DNA of 64,000 nucleotides, from the NCBI RefSeq assembly GCF_047238185.1, contig NZ_JBDFMI010000001.1:1984001-2048000 (forward strand), written 5' to 3'. Source of the stretch: Bacillus_AD sp047238185. GTDB taxonomy: Bacteria; Bacillota; Bacilli; Bacillales; DSM-1321. Positions 51,642 to 60,282 of the stretch are shown piece after piece; position 1 is the stretch's first letter; every line of letters starts with the position of its first letter. The position numbers were made by a program, and so were the translations under genes. The notes below the pieces were generated by a model. It did not search any database and was not told the DNA's origin. It was given only the letters and a program-made list of their open reading frames with translations.

Positions 51642-53677
51642 TCTAATGCCTCCTTTATATAATCTGGAGGTTGGATAATGTTCTCTTCTAATGAAACTAT
51701 ATTTGCCAATTCTTGAGCAGCTTCTCCTTTTGAAATTGATGCTAGGTATCTACAAGCTATTAATTGCTTCTTAACATTGTAATTATCGATAAGCTTCCCT
51801 TTTTCATACACTTCAAAAACTTCATCTTTAAATTTTCCTACTCCAAGCCTGTTTATCAATTCAATTAATGGTTTATCTTTTTCTAATAAAATTAATAATT
51901 CTTTTAGCTCTTGAGCATTTGAAAGTGAAGGAGTAATTAACTGTTCACAGTTCGGATTTTTCAAAAACACATCGTATTCAAAAGTTGAACTTTTTCCTCC
52001 TTCTTGAGAAAACACACAAATTGTTGGACAAGAATATCCCTCACTATTTACTAGTTCATTAGAAGTAGTTTTATATTCGTACTTTTCTTCTTGTAAATTT
52101 AAAAAGAGTGGTAAACATTTTTTCCATTTTGCATTTAAAGTGTTTTTTTTCTTTCTCATTGGATCTAAATCAGTTATACAGGCTACTTTTTTCTTCAATG
52201 CATAGTTTCTTGAAGTATCAAAAAGCTTTAAAAAATGATTAAAATATCTTCCTCCGATATTAATAATTGAAGTATGATTATCTACTAAATCAAAGTTTAA
52301 TATTTTAGCAAATTCCGGAATAACTAGTTGCTCTGCAATACCTTCTACAAGAACAATATTTTGGGCGAAAAATAAATCTGATTTAGTGACATCTAAAAAC
52401 CTTTTCACATAATTTTTCGACTGAATATCATCCGGATTTTCTAAGTCAAAAACTTTACCTGGATAAGCGATATGTATGGATTCTCCATCTCTTTGTATAA
52501 CCAGAATATCATCTAAATCTACTGCTGCTGTAATATTAGGAGAATGAGATGTAATAAAAACTTGATTCACCTGAGATGACCTATTTTCTTTTAGAAATTG
52601 TAAGAATTTATACTGCATATTTGGATGTAGATGGGCTTCCGGCTCTTCAATAGCCAAAATTGAAAAAACTTTAGCGTTGGTTCCTAGATAGTCACCAGAA
52701 GCATTCTTTTGCATTTTTGAAAGTAATAATGAGATATAAATGAGATTGTTATACCCTAAACCATTACTGATTGCAGGAAGTTTAATACCCGACTCTTTTT
52801 CTACAATAAGTCTTAAAGCTGAATATAATTCAGTATCAAGAATCTCTCCATCAAATAGAGGCTTTGAATCATCTATACCGGCTCCAGTACGTTCAACATA
52901 CTTTAATATTTCACCCGTTCCTAACTCCATTCTTTGTTGCAAAGTTTTAATTAATTTAGTAGATTCATCATTGAACTCGCGTTTTAATTCTTCAATTTTT
53001 AAAGATTTCTCACTTCTGTTATAATCCGTATTAGATTTAATATCATAATCCATAAAGAAATCGATAACTTCTCTTAGCAAGCTATTATTTCCCTTAAATA
53101 AATCTCTTTCTACATCTCTAATCGCTGTAAGAAATTGAAAGTCAAAACGATTAATTTCCTCTGGCTGTACCACATTTTTAAAATCTGGATTCCCGACATA
53201 TAATCTTGATACATATTTCTTTAAAAAATTATGCTCAATTGATTTCCAATAACGATTTATATCATCGCTTTGAATACTATTCATTAATGTTTCATATTCA
53301 GCTTGATTTGTTTCTGGCAAGTAAAATTCATAGGTAATTGTTGCTTCATAAGGGCTATTAATGCTCGTCAGCCAATTAGCTACTGTAACTAGTTCATCTG
53401 AATATTCTTCTTCATCTTTAGATTCAGTAAGTTTAGCAGAGATTACAATTCTGGGTGAGGTATTTATTAGCTCTTCAATGTTACAATTTCTATTAAAATC
53501 GTTTATATTTAGTTTTTTGCTAGAACCATTATTAAAAAGTAGTTCAAAAGCTTTAAGTATTGCAGTCTTGCCTGCATTATTTTGGCCAAGTATCACATTA
53601 ATTCCATCATTGAATTGTATTGTAGTTTGAGATGAAAAAGCTCTAAAATTAGTTAATGTTAATTCAGAAATATACAT
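51614..53677 (-). CDS. gajA: OLD-family ATPase/TOPRIM nuclease, GajA type
   Basis: The 687-residue product has an ABC-type ATPase head: LTLTNFRAFSSQTTIQF, Walker A GQNNAGKTAILKAF near residue 31, and Walker B LAIEEPEAHLHPNMQ with QVFITSHSPN near residue 350-380. It ends in a TOPRIM nuclease domain with Glu in VLVEGIAEQLVIPEF, DLDP in ACITDLDPMRKK and a later FEYD. This is a class 2 OLD nuclease, the kind paired with UvrD helicases in Gabija systems, where GajA nicks DNA when nucleotides are depleted. It is about 110 residues longer than the B. cereus GajA. AAGGAGG stands seven bases before the ATG. Confidence 0.82.
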   Translation of the reverse strand: MYISELTLTNFRAFSSQTTIQFNDGINVILGQNNAGKTAILKAFELLFNNGSSKKLNINDFNRNCNIEELINTSPRIVISAKLTESKDEEEYSDELVTVANWLTSINSPYEATITYEFYLPETNQAEYETLMNSIQSDDINRYWKSIEHNFLKKYVSRLYVGNPDFKNVVQPEEINRFDFQFLTAIRDVERDLFKGNNSLLREVIDFFMDYDIKSNTDYNRSEKSLKIEELKREFNDESTKLIKTLQQRMELGTGEILKYVERTGAGIDDSKPLFDGEILDTELYSALRLIVEKESGIKLPAISNGLGYNNLIYISLLLSKMQKNASGDYLGTNAKVFSILAIEEPEAHLHPNMQYKFLQFLKENRSSQVNQVFITSHSPNITAAVDLDDILVIQRDGESIHIAYPGKVFDLENPDDIQSKNYVKRFLDVTKSDLFFAQNIVLVEGIAEQLVIPEFAKILNFDLVDNHTSIINIGGRYFNHFLKLFDTSRNYALKKKVACITDLDPMRKKKNTLNAKWKKCLPLFLNLQEEKYEYKTTSNELVNSEGYSCPTICVFSQEGGKSSTFEYDVFLKNPNCEQLITPSLSNAQELKELLILLEKDKPLIELINRLGVGKFKDEVFEVYEKGKLIDNYNVKKQLIACRYLASISKGEAAQELANIVSLEENIIQPPDYIKEALEWIYQMQSN

Positions 53678-53837
53678 ATAAAACCTCCTTATATATATAT
53701 ATTAGCATAACTAGGAAATTTCATATTTTTTGATTTTTTTAAAAAAGATCAAGTTGCTATAACCTAATAAGAAATTTTAATATACAATGCTGAAAGCTTT
53801 TTGGACCCTAGGCCTATCCCTTGGTTTTCTTTTCTAT

Positions 53838-53875
53838 AAAAGCTTAGACCCTTTGTACAAAGTCTAAGCTTTTTA
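53838..53875. terminator. Bidirectional terminator
   Basis: AAAGCTTAGAC and GTCTAAGCTTT form a perfect 11-base stem followed by TT on the plus strand and TTTT on the minus. It lies just after the end of the decayed restriction-type gene. Confidence 0.7.
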
Positions 53876-53883
53876 AACTATCT

Positions 53884-54425
53884 TTAATTTTGAACAATAG
53901 CTGTTGCAGCTAAAACTTGTATATTTGTATCTGGATTATCTAATGCTTTATACAAAATACCCAAAGCTTTCTGTACTAATTCGCTATTTTCCTCTATTTG
54001 AACACCATCTGTTTTGTTTCCTTCAATAATGGAATCAATATCAGTTAGTTGTAGAGGATACTAAAACTTTGTAATTGTAGCCGATTTCTCAAATGCTCCT
54101 GAACTTTATCGTTTAACGTATGTCTTTCTACTTTCACTAGCCAGTGTATGTATCTTTGATGGCACATTCCATCCTCATTATTATCGAACTGCTCAACATA
54201 ACTGTAAGGTCCAACTTGACCAAAATATACATAATCACCTTGAGCAATCATCACAATATCTTGATTATGCATTATATTGATAAACGCATTAATCATCCCT
54301 TTATTGTATGCCATTGTTTGCCTTATATAATCTACATAAGTATCGGCTAAACGTGTTTCAATGTCTTCAACTGATACGTTAGATAAATTTCCGATACACA
54401 GCCATCCTATTGCTATAAATTTTTT
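53884..54425 (-). pseudogene. Decayed restriction-type recognition-domain gene, copy 2
   Basis: The minus strand reads FIAIGWLCIGNLSNVSVEDI, a gap of 22 residues, then AYNKGMINAFINIMHNQDIV and DNNEDGMCHQRYIHWLVKVE, with a stop before the first block and a one-base frameshift near 54060. After the shift it continues YPLQLTDIDSIIEGNKTDGV and VLAATAIVQN to a TAA at 53884. The pattern aigW-x-gDLS, GDxVxxG and CHQR-x-x-x-W resembles the N-terminal DNA-recognition region of Mrr/McrB-type restriction proteins. No start codon fits. The neighbouring fragment at 54461-57148 is a related copy. Confidence 0.6.
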
Positions 54426-54460
54426 CTACAAAAAGCGGTAATCGCTCTATACCGTGTGGT

Positions 54461-54684
54461 TTACTCTTTAGTAGAAATAAATTCATAAGCCTTATACCCC
54501 AATAAATTCAAACCTAATTCTGATACATTATAGCGTGAACCAGTTACAATTCCTGGACTACGTACGGTAGTATGAACCGCTTGATTGAAAAGATGTAAAG
54601 GTTCATCGGTTTCAATCCATCGAACACTTCGTTGATGGCAGAACCCATCAACAGTATTATCAAGACTTGGGACATATTGATATT
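54461..54684 (-). pseudogene. 3' part of decayed restriction-type gene, copy 1 (left of IS)
   Basis: This is the downstream piece of the gene split by the IS21-family element. It reads QYVPSLDNTVDGFCHQRSVR and WIETDEPLHLFNQAVHTTVR before a TAA at 54461. DGFCHQRSVRW is the same block as DGMCHQRYIHW in copy 2. It joins in frame to the piece at 56871-57148 when the IS and one copy of the GATATT duplication are removed. Confidence 0.65.
54679..54684. repeat. Left target-site duplication of the IS21-family element
   Basis: GATATT here is repeated at 56871-56876 immediately after the right end of the element. Confidence 0.75.
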
Positions 54685-54775
54685 TAGAAATGCTAATTTA
54701 AATATGTACAGTATTGCTCGAATAAATATGTACAAATTTGATATGAATCTACATACTAATCTTGGGGGGATTAGT

Positions 54776-56059
54776 ATGTACATAACAATGAATATTGATA
54801 TCGATTTTGAGATTAAAAGTCTTTCAGACTTACCGAAATTCAAACAGATTATGGAGCATATGAAAATGAAAATCAATAAAAGTAAGCTAGCAAAGGAATT
54901 GGGTGTGGATCGGCGGACAATTGATAAATATCTAAATGGCTTTATCCCAAAAAGAAAAAGGGAAAAGCCCTCAAAGATTGATCCTTATTATGAAATAATA
55001 GCCGCATTGTTATCAGAAGATTCAAAACAGGTATTTTATTACCGTCGTATGCTTTGGCAGTACCTAAAAGACAATCATGGATTGGAATGTGGAGCTTCAA
55101 CCTTCCGTGCGTATATAGCTCGTACACCTGAATTTAATGCCTACTTTGAAGAGGATAAACGTATTTCTTCACCCAAAGGGACAGTCCGATTTGAAACGCC
55201 ACCAGGTAAGCAGGCCCAATTAGATTGGAAGGAAAACATTTTATTCGAAACCAAAGAGGGAGAAAAGATAGAAGTCAATGTGGCGGCTTTCATTTTATCA
55301 AATTCCAGATTCCGAACATTTCAATTAAGTCTTTCTAAGTCACAGAGTACCTTACTTTCTTTTTTAACAGATACTTTTGAAGCAATTGGCGGAGTTCCAG
55401 CTGAAATCCTTACGGATAATATGAAAACGGTAATGGATGAAGCGAGGACTGATTATCAACCTGGGAAAGTGAATGCGAAATTTGATCAGTTTGCGAGGGA
55501 CTTTGATTTTAAAGTCAAACCATGTATTGCAGGACGACCGAGAACCAAGGGGAAAATTGAATCCACAATGAAACTCCTTGATGAAATTCATGCGTACCAA
55601 GGTCAACTGACAATGGAGGAACTTCATCTATTCATACAGGATTTAGGGAATAGAATGAATCACCAGATCCATCAAGGAACGGGGAAAATACCGATTATGG
55701 AATTCAAAAAAGAAAGGAACCACTTACTCCAGCTACCAACTGACAAAGTAAGAGATTCCTATCGCATCAAACATACACATGTAAAAGTCAATGCATCAAA
55801 CATGATTTCCTACAAATCGAATCAATACTCTGTACCACCAGAATATCAAGGAAAAAAAGTAGGCTTACAGGTGTATGATGACTACTTGTGGATTTATTAT
55901 AACATGAAACTGATCGCCCAACATCCAATTAGTAACGCTAAACTTAATTATCAAGAGGAACATTATAAGGCAAGCTTACTTGTTTCCACCCCTCATTATC
56001 CTGAAATCGACGATTTAGCAAAACGGAATTTAGCAACGATTGGAGAAGTGTATAAATAA
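54776..56059 (+). CDS. istA: IS21-family transposase IstA
   Basis: The 427-residue transposase has an N-terminal helix-turn-helix (SKLAKELGVDRRTIDKYLNG) and an rve-type DDE integrase core: QLDWKENILFE, LTDNMKTVMDEA, and an Asp-to-Glu segment in RPRTKGKIESTMKLLDEIHA. The C-terminal part binds the ends. The ATG at 54776 is chosen because GGGGGG lies seven bases upstream. Its stop overlaps the istB start in TAATG. Confidence 0.9.
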   Translation: MYITMNIDIDFEIKSLSDLPKFKQIMEHMKMKINKSKLAKELGVDRRTIDKYLNGFIPKRKREKPSKIDPYYEIIAALLSEDSKQVFYYRRMLWQYLKDNHGLECGASTFRAYIARTPEFNAYFEEDKRISSPKGTVRFETPPGKQAQLDWKENILFETKEGEKIEVNVAAFILSNSRFRTFQLSLSKSQSTLLSFLTDTFEAIGGVPAEILTDNMKTVMDEARTDYQPGKVNAKFDQFARDFDFKVKPCIAGRPRTKGKIESTMKLLDEIHAYQGQLTMEELHLFIQDLGNRMNHQIHQGTGKIPIMEFKKERNHLLQLPTDKVRDSYRIKHTHVKVNASNMISYKSNQYSVPPEYQGKKVGLQVYDDYLWIYYNMKLIAQHPISNAKLNYQEEHYKASLLVSTPHYPEIDDLAKRNLATIGEVYK

Positions 56060-56817
56060 TGAATCCAACTACAAACTATCAACAATTATTATGGAATCTT
56101 GACTATCTAAAGTTAAAGCAAATGAGCTTACATTTAAATGAAATCGTAGACTTCAGCGTAAAGCATCAGATGTCATTTATCGACACATTAATCAAGTTGA
56201 CTGCGTATGAAATAGACATACGGGAGAAAAACATGACGCAATCGATGGTGAAGGTCGCAGCTTTCCCTCATTTTAAGGAGGTGAAAGATTTCGATTTTAC
56301 CTTTCAAACATCGATTAACCAACAGCAGATTCTAGACTTCCTTACATTGCGTTTTATCGAGGAGAATGAAAATATTGTGTTTTTAGGACCAAGTGGTGTC
56401 GGTAAAACCCATTTGGCCACAGCAATAGGGATTGCGGCAGCAAAGAAACGGACGAGTACCTATTTTATTAAGTGCCATGACTTGATTCAAAATTTGAGGA
56501 AAGCTCGATTAGAAAATCGGTTAGAGAGCCGTTTGAAGCATTACAGCAAATACAGACTGTTAATCATCGATGAAATCGGTTATTTACCGATTGATCACGA
56601 AGACGCTAAGTTGTTTTTCCAGCTGATTGATCGAAGATATGAAAAAAGAAGTACCATCTTAACAACCAATGTGAATTTCAAAGCGTGGGATGAAATATTT
56701 CAGGAACCTAAACTGGCCAATGCCATATTAGACCGCATTTTACATCATGCGACAGTTGTGCCTATGATAGGTGATTCATACCGATTAAAGGATCATTTAG
56801 CAAAAGAGAACGAGTAA
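56059..56817 (+). CDS. istB: IS21-family helper ATPase IstB
   Basis: The 252-residue DnaC-like AAA+ ATPase has Walker A FLGPSGVGKTHLATAIG near residue 107, Walker B LLIIDEIGYLPID and sensor region ILTTNVNFKAW. It assists IstA in target choice and strand transfer. Its start overlaps the istA stop. The gene is intact. Confidence 0.92.
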   Translation: MNPTTNYQQLLWNLDYLKLKQMSLHLNEIVDFSVKHQMSFIDTLIKLTAYEIDIREKNMTQSMVKVAAFPHFKEVKDFDFTFQTSINQQQILDFLTLRFIEENENIVFLGPSGVGKTHLATAIGIAAAKKRTSTYFIKCHDLIQNLRKARLENRLESRLKHYSKYRLLIIDEIGYLPIDHEDAKLFFQLIDRRYEKRSTILTTNVNFKAWDEIFQEPKLANAILDRILHHATVVPMIGDSYRLKDHLAKENE

Positions 56818-56870
56818 TTCTGTACATCCTTATCCAAGCGAAAGTGTACATATTTATGTTGACATTTACA

Positions 56871-56876
56871 GATATT
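56871..56876. repeat. Right target-site duplication of the IS21-family element
   Basis: GATATT is a direct copy of 54679-54684. Confidence 0.75.
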
Positions 56877-57148
56877 CTCCAACTATTCCATAACTTAGTT
56901 TTTTACGATTTCTAACAAGAATAAGATCTCCGGCTTCCATTATATTTAAAAAACACTAGATAGCCCCTAATGCATTTCCAAGTTCACCACTTTCTAATTC
57001 ATAAACATATTGTAATGCTCTTTTTATCTCTGACTTCGATTGAGTGGCTAGATCACTATACCTGGCCATCCATTTCTGATTACATCTTCTTTAATAAATT
57101 CGTTATATCGATTATTGCCGTGTGGACGATATTTTGATACACCTTCAT
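56871..57148 (-). pseudogene. 5' part of decayed restriction-type gene, copy 1 (right of IS)
   Basis: The minus strand begins near an ATG at 57148 preceded by GAGGAG. It reads in shifted frames KYRPHGNNRYNEFIKEDVIR NGWPG, then DLATQSKSEIKRALQYVYEL, then an in-frame TAG where related copies would have Trp, then MEAGDLILVRNRKKLSYGIV and GEY at the junction. At least one frameshift near 57050 and one nonsense codon are present in addition to the IS. Across the IS the frame continues as GEY-QYVPS. It is a relative of copy 2. Confidence 0.6.
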
Positions 57149-57620
57149 CCTAACCACTCCTCAAGATTCTTAATGACTATACTAAAATCAGAAAATTCAC
57201 CTTAGTAAACCCTTTTTATTCCTTATGATTCCATAGGGTTATTTTTTTCCCTTCATTTAACACCGCTATTCTCTCCTAAAGCGGTATATTTTTTCTCTAT
57301 CAATCTTACAAAAATCAACAATCCTTTTTGTACTTGATAATAAAGCTTATTTTCATCCCTAGTTCGTAATAGAAATAACCATTACTGATTAGATTCAATG
57401 CCTCACTTACACTATTGAACAATTTCACATTTTATTCACTAATTTGGAAACATTTTTTCTCCAATTCTGCATCAAAATCATTTATAATACCGCATCAAAT
57501 ATCTAGAGCATTAAAATCCAAAAGTTTTCCCCATTTCAAGGACAAGTAGTGTATAATATAGCATTTTTATTTAAGCAACCCGCACTTTGAAAAATCTTTT
57601 TTTACTATGCATAGTTGAGT
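57149..57620. other. A+T-rich stretch with a faint coding trace
   Basis: No supported gene. A minus-strand reading near 57330-57540 (for example FDAELEKKCFQISE and NSVSEALNLISNGYFYYELG, with stops between) may be another dead gene, not recognised. Confidence 0.35.
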
Positions 57621-57694
57621 TGATATATAATAGTAGGCTTTATTTATGAAAAATCTATTTCAACCTGAATCTAATCATTGATTCAGGTTTTTTT
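57621..57694 (+). ncRNA. Possible small transcript: TATAAT box followed by an intrinsic terminator
   Basis: A TATAAT box at 57626-57631 is followed about 32 bases later by CCTGAATC pairing with GATTCAGG and TTTTTTT (57664-57694). The -35 region is poor. There is no open frame between, so a short RNA is possible. Confidence 0.3.
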
Positions 57695-57705
57695 AAAACT
57701 TTTTT

Positions 57706-58006
57706 CATCTTCTCATTTCAGCTGGTATATAATCCACTCATTGATTCGTGGCTTTTCTTAAAAAAATTTCTTTTTTTCATCTTCGAACCTCAGCTGGTAT
57801 ATAATCCATTCATTGATTCGAGGACTTTCTTAAAAAAATTCTTTTTTCATCTTCGAATCTCAACTGGTATATAATCCATTCATTAATTCGAGGACTTTCT
57901 TAAAAAAATTCTTTTTTCATCTTCGAATCTTAACTGGTATATAATCCATTCATTAATTCGAGGACTTTCTTAAAAAAATTCTTTTTTCATCTTCGAATGC
58001 CAACCA
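57706..58006 (+). repeat. Tandem 70-bp repeat array
   Basis: Four adjacent copies begin at 57706, 57778, 57848 and 57918 (72, 70, 70 and 70 bases), followed by a 19-base partial copy. Each contains CATCTTCGAA, GGTATATAATCCATTCATT, ATTCGAGGACTTTC and a run of A then T. The last two full copies are almost identical, the first most diverged. Each unit can form a CTTCGAAT/ATTCGAGG stem and holds a TATAAT box. The array lies directly before the excisionase-like gene. Confidence 0.92.
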
Positions 58007-58074
58007 TTTTAAAATGATAGGTATCAATTGAAATCACAAACAACCAATCTGTTTTTTATAAAAGGAGAATTATT

Positions 58075-58272
58075 ATGCACAAAACAATAGAAGATTATCC
58101 AATGATGTTAACAGCGGCTGAGATATCAGAAATTTTAATGGTATCTAAACCAACAGCTTATGAAATTATGGAACACAAAAGCTTCCCATTAATCAAAATA
58201 GGCCGTAGCAAACGAGTACTCAAATCAAAATTTTTCGAATGGCTGTCTCAACAACAAGTGAACGCATCCTAA
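58075..58272 (+). CDS. Excisionase-like helix-turn-helix protein
   Basis: The 65-residue product is a MerR/AlpA-like winged helix of the HTH_17 type: LTAAEISEILMVSKPTAYEI is the helix-turn-helix and FPLIKIGRSKRVLKSKFFEW the wing. AAGGAG precedes the ATG. Proteins like this serve as excisionases or recombination directionality factors, and this one stands between a repeat array and serine recombinases, which fits such a role. It may bind the 70-bp repeats. Both ideas are inference. Confidence 0.78.
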   Translation: MHKTIEDYPMMLTAAEISEILMVSKPTAYEIMEHKSFPLIKIGRSKRVLKSKFFEWLSQQQVNAS

Positions 58273-58322
58273 AATCACCTTTTTACCAGCAAACAAAATT
58301 TAACTAGAAAGCGAGTACAGCT

Positions 58323-58475
58323 ATGGAACATCAATTACAATATATAAATCCTCAAATTGACTTTGAGGTAATTCTATCAATCTGTGAAAAGCACGGTATT
58401 TCACAAGAGGTGATTCGCCATTTTCAAACGATAGAAGGGAGTATAAAAAATGAACCCTCTTCAATCGAATCTTGA
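58323..58475 (+). CDS. Small protein of unknown function (50 residues)
   Basis: A short frame starts at ATG 58323 after GAAAGCGAG and encodes a mainly acidic, helical peptide (INPQIDFEVILSICEKHGIS, QEVIRHFQTIEG). Its 3' end overlaps the next small gene. Position between the excisionase-like gene and the recombinase suggests part of the integration module. No family recognised. Confidence 0.5.
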   Translation: MEHQLQYINPQIDFEVILSICEKHGISQEVIRHFQTIEGSIKNEPSSIES

Positions 58476-58608
58476 ATTACTTGGGAGTAAAACTCAGCCA
58501 ATAATTATTAAGCGCAAGATTAATTGTGATCCAGATACAAAGTTAAATGTTCAGCTAGAACTGGCTTTATCTACTAAAAACGAGAAAGTATTCGATTTAA
58601 AAGAATAA
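58450..58608 (+). CDS. Small protein of unknown function (52 residues)
   Basis: The frame starts at ATG 58450 with GAAGGGAG eight bases upstream, overlapping the previous small gene by 26 bases. It encodes NPLQSNLELLGSKTQPIIIK and an ending rich in charged residues. The overlap and site support translation. No family recognised. Confidence 0.5.
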   Translation: MNPLQSNLELLGSKTQPIIIKRKINCDPDTKLNVQLELALSTKNEKVFDLKE

Positions 58609-58659
58609 AACTCTTCCCTCCTGTTCATAATGAATAGCACTTGAACAGGAGGGATTACA

Positions 58660-58848
58660 TTGTCCAAACCTAAAATTATGAAGGTTTCCTATGGCGAAGA
58701 AATGCCAGAACAAACAGCTTTACTATTTTACAGAATCCTAGAAAAACTGATTATTAGCTCATTACCTAATGATCCACAAAGAGTCGGACTCTTTTTACAG
58801 GATTCATTACTAGAATTCACTAACGAGATTAACGAGGAGGAAACATAA
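58660..58848 (+). CDS. Small protein upstream of the recombinase (62 residues)
   Basis: A TTG start at 58660 follows GGAGGG by six bases. The peptide (KVSYGEEMPEQTALLFYRIL and RVGLFLQDSLLEFTNEINEE) is acidic and helical. Its stop directly abuts the recombinase TTG start, and the recombinase ribosome binding site lies in its last codons, so the two are coupled. Function unknown. Confidence 0.6.
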   Translation: MSKPKIMKVSYGEEMPEQTALLFYRILEKLIISSLPNDPQRVGLFLQDSLLEFTNEINEEET

Positions 58849-60282
58849 TTGCCACGATCTAAAGCAAAATGTATCGCTGATGTTTTTCAGCCACATAGAA
58901 AAGTCGCTCAATATCTCAGGGTAAGTTCAAGTGGTCAAGAATTGGGATTACAGGAAGCGACGAATTCAAAGTATCTAACTGATTTTAATAAAGAGGATAT
59001 AATCGATTTTGTTGATGATAATGTTTCAGCTACAAAACTCTCTATTGAAGAGCGCCCTGCACTAAATCGAATGCTCCATTTCATAAAAGAAGGTAAGATT
59101 TCAACTATTATTGTTTATGAACGAGATCGATTGGCTCGTGATGTCTATGAATATATTCAAATCGTAACTTTGTTTTACAAATTTAATGTTAAAGTAATTT
59201 TCACTGCTTCTAATTCTCCAGAGTTTTCCGATGATTTATTTACGGAAGCTTGGTATGGATTAACTGCTCAATTCGAAGGTCAGAAAATTAAAACACGTTT
59301 GTCTGATGCACGAAAGAGGAACCCTTCACAAATTATTGGATACAAAAAAGTTAAATCAACCGATAGTAACTCGTTAAAACAAACCAAATTTGTAGCTATA
59401 GCTGATATGAAAGACATAATCAAACAGATGTTCATTGACATATCTGAAATTGATGAAGAAAAGGACCTTTTCAATATCATTATTAGATATCAACCATTGC
59501 TTAATAGAAAAGATACGAGAATCATCGATATCTTAAAAACCCCTTTTTTTAGTGGTCATTACATCGATTCATCCAACGCTACATTTGTTCAATTACCTAA
59601 CGTTGAACCAATCATTACTGTAGAGTTATTTAAAAAAGTACAAGTGGTATTGGAGCAATTCGAGCGAGATATTGATAATGGCATTTCCTTTTCACAAAAA
59701 GAAACCATTGTTAAACCACAATGTAGCCTTTGCAAACAAGAACTTAAGTTCAAGAAAGGTTTAATTGGCTCTCCAGGTTCTTATGTCTGGCGTAAACATA
59801 AGAAGATATCTATTGAGGTATCAGAATTGGATGATCTAACCTCGGAATTGATAGAAAATACTTCGTATTTCTTTTTCAAAAATCGAAAAAATTATCAAGA
59901 CTGTTATCAACAAGCAGCTCACTCAACTCAAAAAACACTCCAAGCAGATTCAAATAGAACTTGAAAATTTGTGTATTGAGTTTACGAAAACATTTAATCC
60001 CAAACAACTCCATTAATGGAGAAAAAAATGATGGAAATCACTGTCCTAAGAAAGGAACTCCATACGACAGAGGAAAACATTACTCTTATTAAAGATCGTA
60101 TAGAAGATATTCATCTAATGAAAGAGTTTACTGAATTAAGATTTAACGAATTGATTGAGTCCGAATTGAATACACTTATCGAATTACTTATATCGAAAAT
60201 TATTGTTCATCCAGAATACATTCATTTCGATGCTTATTTTAGTGAATTTTTTGAAGAAGGAGATAAAAAATATGCCTCATAA
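58849..60282 (+). pseudogene. Frameshifted serine recombinase
   Basis: The catalytic domain is intact in the first frame: VAQYLRVSSSGQELGLQEAT with the nucleophilic Ser, DNVSATKLSIEERPALNRML and IIVYERDRLARDVYEYI. The following recombinase and zinc-ribbon regions are present (CSLCKQELKFKKG holds one Cys pair). Near 59880 in an A-rich run the frame shifts by one: the coiled coil IIKTVINKQLTQLKKHSKQI continues in another frame to a stop at 60016. A TAATG there opens a third frame (60016-60282) that holds the usual end of such enzymes, ELLISKIIVHPEYIHFDAYF. The gene is probably inactive, or encodes a split enzyme. TTG start with AGGAGG upstream. Confidence 0.8.

Larger units (their letters stand above)
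54685..56870 (+). mobile_element. IS21-family insertion sequence
   Basis: The element is 2186 bases long and carries istA and istB. Both ends begin with related sequence (TAGAAATG on the left; TGTAAATG read inward on the right) and share TAAATATGTACA at the same offset of 14 bases, followed by a second ATGTACA repeat. It is flanked by a 6-bp duplication, GATATT. Both genes look intact, so it may still move. It sits inside a restriction-type gene that was already damaged or became damaged later. Confidence 0.88.

Noticed and set aside
57706..58006. CRISPR array
   Set aside because: The repeated unit is the whole 70 bases with no unique spacer between copies, and no cas gene is in the window.
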